Below, one piece after another: positions 1 to 5,481 of a stretch of 8,177 nucleotides of DNA. Source of the DNA: Chloroflexota bacterium (GTDB lineage Bacteria; Chloroflexota; Anaerolineae; UBA4142); contig JACQGS010000023.1 of NCBI GenBank assembly GCA_016199405.1, forward strand, positions 1 through 8,177. The letters are read 5' to 3'. The stretch's first letter is position 1. Each line of letters starts with the position of its first letter. The translations under genes were made by a program, and so were the position numbers. The notes below the pieces were generated by a model. The model made no database searches. It was not told the DNA's origin and saw only the letters and a program-made list of their open reading frames with translations.

Positions 1-17
1 CTCTGTGGTCTCTGTGG
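1..17. repeat. Short direct repeat CTCTGTGG x2 after DUF1361
   Basis: CTCTGTGG occurs at 1-8 and again at 10-17, separated by one T, just past the DUF1361 stop. It may be the edge of a longer repeat array extending outside the window. Confidence 0.5.
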
Positions 18-23
18 CTTGAT

Positions 24-719
24 TCACCCGCGTTCCACTTCGCGCCGATCGAGCGAAGCAAACATAAGGTAGCACACGAGCAAGAACGCCGCGAACAAGA
101 ACGAAACGCCAAACGCCTGTGGATATTGGAACGGGTGCGCGAAACGCGTCAACACATCGGCGATGACATGGCGCGGATGCAAGATCAAATCCCACGTGTT
201 CCAACTGAGAAACCGACCGAGATAAATGCCGATGCCGCTCAAGCCGATTGCCGCGCAGACAAACAGCCAGCTGAACGCGCGGCCCCAATAATCGCGCGCG
301 ATGCGCTGCAACATTCGCAGAGACGCGAGCGCGAGAAAACAGCCCGTCCAGGCAAACGTCGCCAGCAAGCCGATGTCGTACCACAGCGGCACGCCCGGTC
401 GTTCGTCGAGATGCAAAAGATCGGTGACGATGTATGGCGCGTTCGGCAAAAAGATCAGCCACGCGATGCCGGGCAAAATGAGCAGCCACCCCTGCCGCGG
501 CGCGCGCCGATGCAACGATGCCATCCAGAGCGCGCACAAGTACGGAATCCACGCGAGAAAAATATTCCACAACAAAAAGAAAAACGTGAGTTGCCGGCTG
601 ATCAGCACGCGCCCGGCGTAAATCGAAATCGCGAGCGCAGTGGATAGCGCGAGCGGGTACAGCAAATGGTCGGTGAAAAATTCGTGGGTGTTCCTAATCG
701 TCTTGAGCGTATTCGTCAT
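24..719 (-). CDS. DUF1361 family integral membrane protein
   Basis: A 231-residue membrane protein of unknown function with about six hydrophobic spans, at roughly residues 19-39, 43-66, 77-95, 113-133, 148-168 and 201-222. The family pattern is clear: LPNAPYIVTDLLHL (91-104) followed by PLWYDIGLLATFAWTGCFLA (111-130). No signal peptide apart from the first span, and no catalytic motif that I can name. The ATG at 719 overlaps the stop of pgl by four bases, so it is translated from the same message as the lactonase. That coupling hints at a shared regulation but gives no function; a role in sugar-phosphate metabolism is not demonstrated. The stop at 24-26 is followed by a short CTCTGTGG direct repeat. 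Confidence 0.9.
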   Translation of the reverse strand: MTNTLKTIRNTHEFFTDHLLYPLALSTALAISIYAGRVLISRQLTFFFLLWNIFLAWIPYLCALWMASLHRRAPRQGWLLILPGIAWLIFLPNAPYIVTDLLHLDERPGVPLWYDIGLLATFAWTGCFLALASLRMLQRIARDYWGRAFSWLFVCAAIGLSGIGIYLGRFLSWNTWDLILHPRHVIADVLTRFAHPFQYPQAFGVSFLFAAFLLVCYLMFASLDRREVERG

Positions 720-1480
720 CTTGCTCTCCCGAAGCGAGTAACCGGTGACTCCAATTCACTCGCTGCGCCTTGGTCCAATAGCCAAACACATTCGCCATTT
801 TCCGGTTGAATCATTTGCGCCGGCAAATCGTCCGGACGCGGCGCGCCACGCAGAACGTCGCGCGCGGCGTTCGCCTTATCCGCGCCGGCGACGAGAAATA
901 GAATATGGCGCGCGGCGTTGATCGTCGGCGCGGTCAGCGTGATGCGCCATGCTCGCAACGTTTCAACGTGATGCGCGATCACCCAGCGTGCGCCTTCGTG
1001 CAACCCGGCTGATTGCGGAAAGAGCGATGCGGTGTGTCCGTCCGCGCCAAGTCCGAGCAGAATCAAATCAAATTCCGGCGTGGCGCTGAAAAAACGCTTG
1101 AGCGTGCGCGCGTAGGTGGTCGCCGCGTGCTCCGGCATTTGTTCCGCCAGGATGCGGTTAACATTCGCGGCGGGAATCGGGACGTGCGCGATCAAGGTAT
1201 CGTACGCCATTTTGAAATTGCTGTCGGGATCGTCGGGCGGCACCGCGCGTTCATCCCCCCAAAACAAATGCACCCGCGCCCAATCGATTTGCGCGGACAA
1301 TGCGGGTGTCGCCAACCGCGCGTACAACTCGCGCGGAGTCGAGCCGCCGGAGAGCGCGACGGCAAATCGTCCGCGTGCCGCGATTGCCGCGCGCGCGAGT
1401 GCGACGAAGCGTTCCGCGGCATTCTGCGCGAGCGCGGCGCGGGTGGGGAAAATGAGAATTTCAGGAGCAGAGTTTGGCAT
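716..1480 (-). CDS. pgl: 6-phosphogluconolactonase
   Basis: Hydrolyses 6-phosphoglucono-lactone to 6-phosphogluconate, the step between Zwf and Gnd. The 254-residue protein is of the usual length for the NagB/RpiA-related Pgl family. It shows FAVALSGGSTPRELY (39-53) for phosphate binding, HLFWGDERAVPPDDPDSNF (71-89) and LILLGLGADGHTASLFP (139-155), which includes the probable catalytic His149. The ATG at 1480 lacks a clear Shine-Dalgarno. The 115-base gap upstream, after the broken PIN gene, shows no convincing promoter, only a CTTGCGCAAG palindrome near 1572-1581 and a small CGATC-CT-GATCG inverted repeat near 1515-1526. The TGA stop overlaps the DUF1361 start (ATGA, 719-716), so the two are co-translated. 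Confidence 0.95.
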   Translation of the reverse strand: MPNSAPEILIFPTRAALAQNAAERFVALARAAIAARGRFAVALSGGSTPRELYARLATPALSAQIDWARVHLFWGDERAVPPDDPDSNFKMAYDTLIAHVPIPAANVNRILAEQMPEHAATTYARTLKRFFSATPEFDLILLGLGADGHTASLFPQSAGLHEGARWVIAHHVETLRAWRITLTAPTINAARHILFLVAGADKANAARDVLRGAPRPDDLPAQMIQPENGECVWLLDQGAASELESPVTRFGRAR

Positions 1481-1595
1481 TGTTGGCTGACACCATCGCC
1501 ACGACGAATATCCACGATCCTGATCGAGTATGCTTCAACTCTTTGCGATCAGAAGAAAACGTCACGATTCCTCTTGCGCAAGGCGGAAACTTGTT

Positions 1596-1992
1596 CTACA
1601 GAATTTCGACGGGGGTTTTGTGACCACGCTCGGTGCGGGCGAAGTCACTGTCGAAACTGACGAGGGTGAGATTGTTTTTTTCGGCGACGGCATATTGGTA
1701 GGCATCGTCGAAGTCGAGGTTGAATTGTTGCGCGGGCGCGATGACGCTATCCATTTCGGATGGCGCGAGCGCAAGCACTTCGAGACCCGCATTCAAGAGA
1801 GTGTCTGTCAAAAAGGAACGAAACATGGTGCTGTTTGCGCCGAAAAAAGACTAGCCCGATTGAGTGGAGCGAAAAAACGGATAGAAAGGCTTCGTGTTGT
1901 TCGAGGCGGTCAAGGAGGTTTTTGGCTTCTTTTGCCCTGTCTTGCTCCAAAAGAACTTCAAGAATGACATTGGTATCCAAGAGGATTCTCAT
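1596..1992 (-). pseudogene. PIN-domain nuclease (VapC-like presumed toxin), frameshifted
   Basis: The first half, from the ATG at 1992 (AGGGAA upstream), reads MRILLDTNVILEVLLEQDRA, with the first PIN acidic residue Asp6, and continues to FSLHSIGLVFFRRKQHHV. The rest of the domain lies in another minus-strand frame from about 1826: FRSFLTDTLLNAGLEVLALA, FNLDFDDAYQYAVAEKNNL, VSFDSDFARTERGHKTPVEI, ending at TAG 1596. It carries the remaining acidic residues in LDFDDAYQY and SFDSDF. The two parts join into one normal 131-132-residue PIN protein if one base is removed or two are added between about 1822 and 1848. Family resemblance (FRRKQHHV then FRSFL without a gap) puts the lesion near 1822-1828. 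The A6/T6 run at 1843-1848 is a second candidate. PIN toxins of this kind are metal-dependent RNases. As it stands the product would be truncated before the catalytic centre is complete. Confidence 0.85.
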
Positions 1993-2216
1993 TGTTTCCC
2001 TGCCATCCAGTTGGACGCTTGGTGTTGGAGCTCGACAGATGTGTACTGGTCGCGCCAATCCTTCAACGCGCCGGCCCAATCCATCCGCAGCTTGCCACGT
2101 GGTTTCTTGGTTTGCTTTTCCAGCAAGAACACGACAAAATCGCGCACCTCTTGCTGCAATTCAAGCGGCAAGGTGTGCATCAATTCTTCCGTAGATTTCA
2201 CTTGGGCTTCCATCAT
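1989..2216 (-). CDS. DUF2281-like antitoxin partner of a PIN nuclease
   Basis: A 75-residue protein of the DUF2281 type, commonly found directly upstream of PIN-domain genes. Residues 16-34 hold LPLELQQEVRDFVVFLLEK, a helix that in this family probably serves dimerisation or DNA contact. The C-terminal half has the highly typical KPRGKLRMDWAGALKD (38-53) and QYTSVELQHQAS, which likely wraps the toxin. The start at 2216 (ATG ATG) is chosen over the GTG at 2237 because a good Shine-Dalgarno lies just upstream of it. The TGA stop overlaps the PIN start in an ATGA arrangement (1992-1989), so translation is coupled, as usual for antitoxin-toxin operons. The frame is intact. By analogy with VapB it should inhibit the PIN toxin and repress its own promoter; this is inferred. 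Confidence 0.85.
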   Translation of the reverse strand: MMEAQVKSTEELMHTLPLELQQEVRDFVVFLLEKQTKKPRGKLRMDWAGALKDWRDQYTSVELQHQASNWMAGKQ

Positions 2217-2221
2217 CTTGA

Positions 2222-2230
2222 CTCTCCTCT
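2222..2230 (-). promoter_or_regulatory. Ribosome binding site deciding the DUF2281 start
   Basis: AGAGGAGAG on the minus strand ends six bases before the ATG at 2216. The longer GTG start at 2237 would place this site inside the gene, so 2216 is preferred. Confidence 0.7.
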
Positions 2231-2240
2231 CTCGCACTCA

Positions 2241-2267
2241 ATTATACTCCAATCCAATGCAAGGCAA
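2241..2267 (-). promoter_or_regulatory. Possible promoter of the DUF2281-PIN gene pair
   Basis: A perfect TATAAT box lies at 2246-2241 on the minus strand, 24 bases before the ATG at 2216, in the only stretch between zwf and the antitoxin gene. The -35 side is ambiguous: TTGCCT gives a 15-base spacer, CTTTGC 17, and TTGACT 21. A dedicated promoter would fit an autonomously inserted toxin-antitoxin pair, but the -35 weakness lowers confidence. Confidence 0.45.
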
Positions 2268-2281
2268 AGTCAATCTGAAAT

Positions 2282-2299
2282 GCAAACATCACAGTTTGC
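2282..2299. repeat. Inverted repeat just after zwf
   Basis: GCAAAC (2282-2287) and GTTTGC (2294-2299) form a perfect six-base stem with a six-base loop, starting seven bases after the zwf stop. There is no T-tract behind it on the minus strand. It could be a weak terminator or an operator for the antitoxin promoter that follows. Confidence 0.4.
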
Positions 2300-2305
2300 C
2301 ATTCG

Positions 2306-3889
2306 CTACGGGCTATCCGGTTCCGGCTCTTTCCATCGGCGACCGGAGCGCGCCATCAATTCATCCGCCGCCGCGGGTCCCCACGATCCCGCCGCGTAAT
2401 TTGGAAATACCGGCGGCGGAGTCTCGTTCCAGTATTCCAATATCGGCGTTACGAGCGACCACGCGGTCTCCACTTCATCGCGGCGATTGAAGAGGGTCGA
2501 GTCGCCGCGCATGGCGTCGATCAACAACGTTTCGTACGCTTCGCCCGGCGCCATGCCAAAAGTTTCTTTGTAGAAAAAATCCATCCGCACGTCGCGCAGT
2601 TGCGTCGTTTGCCCGGGTTGCTTCGCCGCGAATTTCAAATGAATGCCTTCATCCGGTTGAATCCGCACCGCCAGCACATTCGGCTCGACGTTTTGCGACG
2701 CTTCTTGCGCAAAGAGCGGATGCGGCACGGGCTTGAATTGAATCATGATTTCGGTGACGCGGCGCGACAAACGCTTGCCGGTGCGAATAAAAAACGGCAC
2801 GCCCGCCCAGCGCCAATTGTCAATATTCATTCTTAGCGCGACGTACGTCTCCGTCCCGGAATCCGGCGCGACCCGCGGCTCGGCGCGATAGCCCGGCAAT
2901 TGATTGCCCGCGCCGTACTGCCCGCGAATTGCGCTCGTGCGAATCTCGTCGCGCGGCATCGGGCGAATCGCGCGCATCACTTTGACCTTTTCGTCGTGCA
3001 CCGCGCTGGCATCGAATGAGACCGGCGGCTCCATCGCGGTCAGCGCGACGAGTTGCAAAATATGCGACTGCACCATATCGCGCAGCGTGCCGGCGGTTTC
3101 AAAATAGCCGCCGCGCCCTTCGATGCCGACGGATTCCGCCGCGCTGATTTGCACGTGGTCAATATAGTTGCGATTCCACAACGGCTCAAAGATCGTGTTG
3201 CCGAAGCGGAGCGCGAGCAGGTTTTGCACCGTCTCTTTGCCAAGGTAGTGATCGATCCGATAGATTTGCGATTCGCGGAGCACCGCCAGCACTTGGTGAT
3301 TCAATTCGACCGCGCTCGCGAGGTCTTGCCCGAACGGCTTTTCAATAATCACGCGTCGCCAGCCGACCGAACTCGCGGTTAAACTCGTCTGCGCGAGATT
3401 CGCCGCGCCGAGTTGCGCGACGATCAGCGCGTAATTTTCGGGCGCGGCGGCAAGATAGAACAAGCGATTGTTGAGCGTGCCGCGCGTGCTGTCAATCTCA
3501 TCGAGCAGTTGCGCGAGCCGGGCATAGCCGTTGGCATCGTGAAATTCGGATTGCAAATAAAAAATGCCGCGCGCAAATTCGTCCCAGCGCGGATTGTCGG
3601 TCGCCTTGCACCGCGAAAACTGATCTACCGCCGCGCGCATCTCGTCGCGGAATTGCGCGTGCGATTTCTCACGCCGCGCAAAGCCGACGACGGTAAATCC
3701 GTCCGGCAAGCGTTTCGCGCAAAATAGATCGAACAGCGAGGGCACCAGTTTGCGCTGCGTGAGATCGCCGGTCGCGCCAAAGATGACCAGCGTGCTCGGC
3801 AGCGGCAGCCGCGGCGACGCGAGTCCAACGCGCATGGGAATGAGGGAAGGTTTGGTTTGGGATAGCATAGTTGGAATGTTAGGAGTCAA
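2306..3889 (-). CDS. zwf: Glucose-6-phosphate 1-dehydrogenase
   Basis: Oxidises glucose-6-phosphate to 6-phosphoglucono-lactone with reduction of NAD(P), the entry step of the oxidative pentose phosphate path in the cytosol. Of 527 residues, the N-terminal Rossmann domain has LVIFGATGDLTQRKL (34-48). EKPFG is at 183-187, and the active-site signature RIDHYLGKE is at 211-219. Asp213 and His214 are there, and His276 in DMVQSH completes the expected Asp-His pair at the same 62-residue spacing as I recall for the Leuconostoc enzyme. The C-terminal domain carries FFIRTGKRL and the usual NVLAVRIQPDEGI region. The start is uncertain: TTG at 3889, ATG at 3868 and ATG at 3835 are all in frame, none has a clear Shine-Dalgarno, and 3835 would still leave 17 residues before the Rossmann strand. 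It lies between two toxin-antitoxin-like blocks rather than next to gnd or pgl. Confidence 0.95.
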   Translation of the reverse strand: MTPNIPTMLSQTKPSLIPMRVGLASPRLPLPSTLVIFGATGDLTQRKLVPSLFDLFCAKRLPDGFTVVGFARREKSHAQFRDEMRAAVDQFSRCKATDNPRWDEFARGIFYLQSEFHDANGYARLAQLLDEIDSTRGTLNNRLFYLAAAPENYALIVAQLGAANLAQTSLTASSVGWRRVIIEKPFGQDLASAVELNHQVLAVLRESQIYRIDHYLGKETVQNLLALRFGNTIFEPLWNRNYIDHVQISAAESVGIEGRGGYFETAGTLRDMVQSHILQLVALTAMEPPVSFDASAVHDEKVKVMRAIRPMPRDEIRTSAIRGQYGAGNQLPGYRAEPRVAPDSGTETYVALRMNIDNWRWAGVPFFIRTGKRLSRRVTEIMIQFKPVPHPLFAQEASQNVEPNVLAVRIQPDEGIHLKFAAKQPGQTTQLRDVRMDFFYKETFGMAPGEAYETLLIDAMRGDSTLFNRRDEVETAWSLVTPILEYWNETPPPVFPNYAAGSWGPAAADELMARSGRRWKEPEPDSP

Positions 3890-3909
3890 CAGTCAAGCGA
3901 TTGATTTGC

Positions 3910-3932
3910 CTGCGCACGATAAATTTGCGCAG
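3910..3932. repeat. Inverted repeat (7-base perfect stem, 9-base loop) between HEPN and zwf
   Basis: CTGCGCA (3910-3916) and TGCGCAG (3926-3932) are exact inverted copies around a nine-base AT-rich loop. It lies in the roughly 95-base gap after the restored HEPN stop and about 20-40 bases before the possible zwf starts. There is no T-run after it on the minus strand, so a classical terminator is unlikely. It could be an operator, a pause or processing hairpin, or chance. Confidence 0.5.
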
Positions 3933-3984
3933 ACGCAGCGTTGGTGGTGCGAGATAGTTTGATGCTTGTGATTGGTCTCCTGAT

Positions 3985-4372
3985 TCATTTCACGCCAAGA
4001 AGCGTACGGACAAACTTTCGGACGATTCGCGCGGTGGCAAGCGCATCTTTCGCATCTTGGATTTCGAGGGGGGCGACCTGGATATCTCACTCTAGCCGCA
4101 TGCGATGAAAGAAGATCAAGATTATCTTTATCCATTTCAAACAGAACACCGGCTTTGGCGCACAACTCGCTCAACGCGTACAGGTCATGCGTCTTTGGAA
4201 ATGTCCGTCGGTGAGCAACCAACGCGGCTTTCAAGTATTTTTCGGCGCATTGTTGCGAATGGAAACAAGCCGGTCGCAATAGCGGCGTCTTCCGGCGGAG
4301 GACTAATTCAGCCGTTGCTAAATCCTCTTCTGCAATTTCGATCCAGACGCGTGGGTCAGTGGTCTCGTTCAT
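3985..4372 (-). pseudogene. HEPN-domain protein (presumed toxin), frameshifted
   Basis: Encodes a HEPN-domain protein of the kind paired with minimal nucleotidyltransferases. MNETTDPRVWIEIAEEDL is followed by FHSQQCAEKYLKAAL (37-51), FPKTHDLYALSEL (58-70) and ARVRYPGR (93-100). After that the open frame degenerates into a Cys/Arg/His-rich sequence running to 3893. In the neighbouring frame the normal C-terminal helix resumes at once: PLEIQDAKDALATAR followed by IVRKFVRTLLGVK and a TGA at 3985. Removing one C from the six-C run on the coding strand (4068-4073) joins both parts into a typical 128-residue protein. The gene is therefore a recent one-base mutant or a homopolymer sequencing error. 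HEPN toxins are RNases, often using an R-x(4-6)-H motif. Arg55/Arg56 with His62 have that spacing, but I cannot confirm they are the catalytic residues. The ATG at 4372 overlaps the nucleotidyltransferase end by 17 bases. Confidence 0.85.
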
Positions 4373-4787
4373 ATAGCACGCGTCCTTGAGTGACTATCTC
4401 TTTAACAAAAAAATCACCCGATTTCAAGTCGCCTTCAACCTCGCTCGGTGTCTTGACGATGATGTCCACTGGAAAAACTCGCGGGCGCAGTTGGCGCGCG
4501 ACGGCGAGATAACGCTCATTATGCGTCTCATTCGTTTCCATCACCACCATCAAGTCCACATCGCTGTCAGGTGTCGGTTTGCCGTACGCAAACGAACCAA
4601 AGAGAATGACCTTCTCCGGATGCAACGCGCTGACAATACGCTCCACCGCGAGCGGCAGTTCCTTCTTGACGATAGGGCGGGTGTCGTATGATGGCGCGCG
4701 GCGCACGCGGTAATTCGCTTTTGCTTCCGCGACGACACGCGCGCGTTTATTCTTTTGGTTTGCAGGTTTGGCGGTTGAGTCTGGCAT
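4356..4787 (-). CDS. Minimal nucleotidyltransferase (MNT), partner of a HEPN gene
   Basis: A 143-residue member of the polymerase-beta-like nucleotidyltransferase superfamily. It has the signature GSFAYGKPTPDSDVDL (residues 64-79), with the Gly-Ser pair and the metal-binding Asp76 and Asp78, plus a likely third carboxylate Asp108 in FPVDIIV. In MNT-HEPN (type VII) systems such proteins modify the HEPN toxin with AMP and so neutralise it; this role is inferred from the family and from the overlapping HEPN gene. Residues 1-45 form a basic extension (QKNKRARVVAEAKANYRVRR region) longer than in most minimal members. The ATG at 4787 follows the TumE-like stop by nine bases, with a weak AAGAG upstream. 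The 3' end overlaps the HEPN start by 17 bases. The nucleotidyltransferase precedes the HEPN gene here, whereas the well-studied HepT-MntA pair has the toxin first. Confidence 0.88.
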   Translation of the reverse strand: MPDSTAKPANQKNKRARVVAEAKANYRVRRAPSYDTRPIVKKELPLAVERIVSALHPEKVILFGSFAYGKPTPDSDVDLMVVMETNETHNERYLAVARQLRPRVFPVDIIVKTPSEVEGDLKSGDFFVKEIVTQGRVLYERDH

Positions 4788-4796
4788 ATACTGCTC

Positions 4797-5213
4797 TTAC
4801 TTGCTTCGCATGATCTCGTCAATCACTTGGGCCAGCGTTGGCATTGACGATATGAAAACGTCGTTGGAAGTGTGCTTGTGTTCCGGTTGAAGCAAAGGAG
4901 GACGATGCGCCGCGTTATCATATCGCAGAACAAGCGACTTGTCTGCTTGCTGGTAATGATAACCGTACATCAATCGCGGTTCTGTCAACGTTAGGTCAAT
5001 GAACTCACGGAAATGCAATTCTGAACCATCGCCAAACTTGAGCGTTCCTTTGATGAACCCCCGGACTCTGGAACGCTGGTCAATGTCGAAGGTGAGAATT
5101 TCGGCATCGCCGCGCGCTAGGGTGGCGTCAAGCACATCGCGGATAACTTGGACGTACTCAAGGAAGTTGGTAGTGGGCATGTTCCAATTCGTCGAGTTCT
5201 CGTTCAAGACCAT
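4797..5213 (-). CDS. TumE/DUF6516-like toxin-antitoxin protein
   Basis: A 138-residue soluble protein resembling the toxin-antitoxin TumE family (DUF6516). The matching pattern is a beta-rich core with GTLKFGDGSELHFREFID (56-73), then YHYQ (85-88), LVLRYDNAAHRPP (94-106), PEHKH (110-114) and the helical end TLAQVIDEIMRSK. The RYDN...H...HKH residues are the family hallmark and are all present, so the protein looks intact. TumE proteins are annotated as toxins; the biochemical target here is unknown. The longest start is ATG 5213, overlapping the upstream gene by 56 bases, with no clear Shine-Dalgarno. The ATG at 5180 (MPTTNFLEY) overlaps by 23 bases and fits the usual family start better, so the true protein may be 127 residues. 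The stop lies nine bases before the nucleotidyltransferase start, indicating one transcript. Confidence 0.82.
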   Translation of the reverse strand: MVLNENSTNWNMPTTNFLEYVQVIRDVLDATLARGDAEILTFDIDQRSRVRGFIKGTLKFGDGSELHFREFIDLTLTEPRLMYGYHYQQADKSLVLRYDNAAHRPPLLQPEHKHTSNDVFISSMPTLAQVIDEIMRSK

Positions 5214-5454
5214 TCAAGAGTTTATTCTCACCTGCCCATTCCACGTATTCCAAGTCGCCGCCGGGCAAATCCTCCGCAGTCATCTTGGACGAGAAATACT
5301 CTGTGGTTTTGCCATAGCGCTTTTCGAAAGCGCCAAGGCGTTGCCGGGTCCGCTCGATGTTCGCGCGGAGTCGCGTTTTGTAGTTTTCAAGCGCGTTTAC
5401 AACTGTTTGCGCGCTCTGTTGATTAGACAGCTCTATGACCATTCGAATTGCCAT
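5158..5454 (-). CDS. Small coiled-coil protein, candidate antitoxin partner of the TumE-like gene
   Basis: A 98-residue soluble protein that I do not recognise as a named family. Residues about 12-48 are rich in Glu, Lys, Arg, Gln and Ala and look helical, probably coiled coil. They are followed by YGKTTEYFSSKMTAEDLPGG (47-66), then DLEYVEWAGENKLLNGLERE and an acidic helical end. There is no visible helix-turn-helix, signal peptide or membrane segment. The start is well supported: AGGAGG lies five bases before the ATG at 5454, the strongest ribosome binding site in the window. Its 3' end overlaps the next gene, a TumE-like protein, so the two are very likely co-translated. Position, size and coupling suggest an antitoxin or regulatory partner. 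That is inference from context, since classical TumA antitoxins are helix-turn-helix proteins and this one is not evidently so. Confidence 0.78.
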   Translation of the reverse strand: MAIRMVIELSNQQSAQTVVNALENYKTRLRANIERTRQRLGAFEKRYGKTTEYFSSKMTAEDLPGGDLEYVEWAGENKLLNGLERELDELEHAHYQLP

Positions 5455-5459
5455 GTTCG

Positions 5460-5465
5460 CCTCCT
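5460..5465 (-). promoter_or_regulatory. Strong ribosome binding site of the coiled-coil gene
   Basis: A perfect AGGAGG on the minus strand, five bases upstream of the ATG at 5454. It suggests this first gene of the inserted block is translated well, as expected for an antitoxin made in excess of its toxin. Confidence 0.75.
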
Positions 5466-5481
5466 GCTTACTACTGGCTGT

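Noticed and set aside
126..647. 173-residue plus-strand frame opposite DUF1361
   Set aside because: Arg/Gln-rich shadow; the minus-strand frame has clear membrane spans and family motifs.
1515..1581. Terminator or promoter between PIN and pgl
   Set aside because: Only short palindromes without a T-tract and no convincing -35/-10 pair; not supportable as a regulatory element.
3893..3984. C-terminal extension of HEPN to 3893 as genuine coding sequence
   Set aside because: The frame is low in family features and Cys/His/Arg-rich, while the neighbouring frame carries the real C-terminal helix and stops at 3985.
4068..4073. Programmed frameshift at the C6 run of the HEPN gene
   Set aside because: No stem-loop or stop codon arrangement typical of programmed shifting is evident close by, and there is no precedent that I know of in this family. 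A mutation or sequencing error is simpler, so it is kept only as a possibility.
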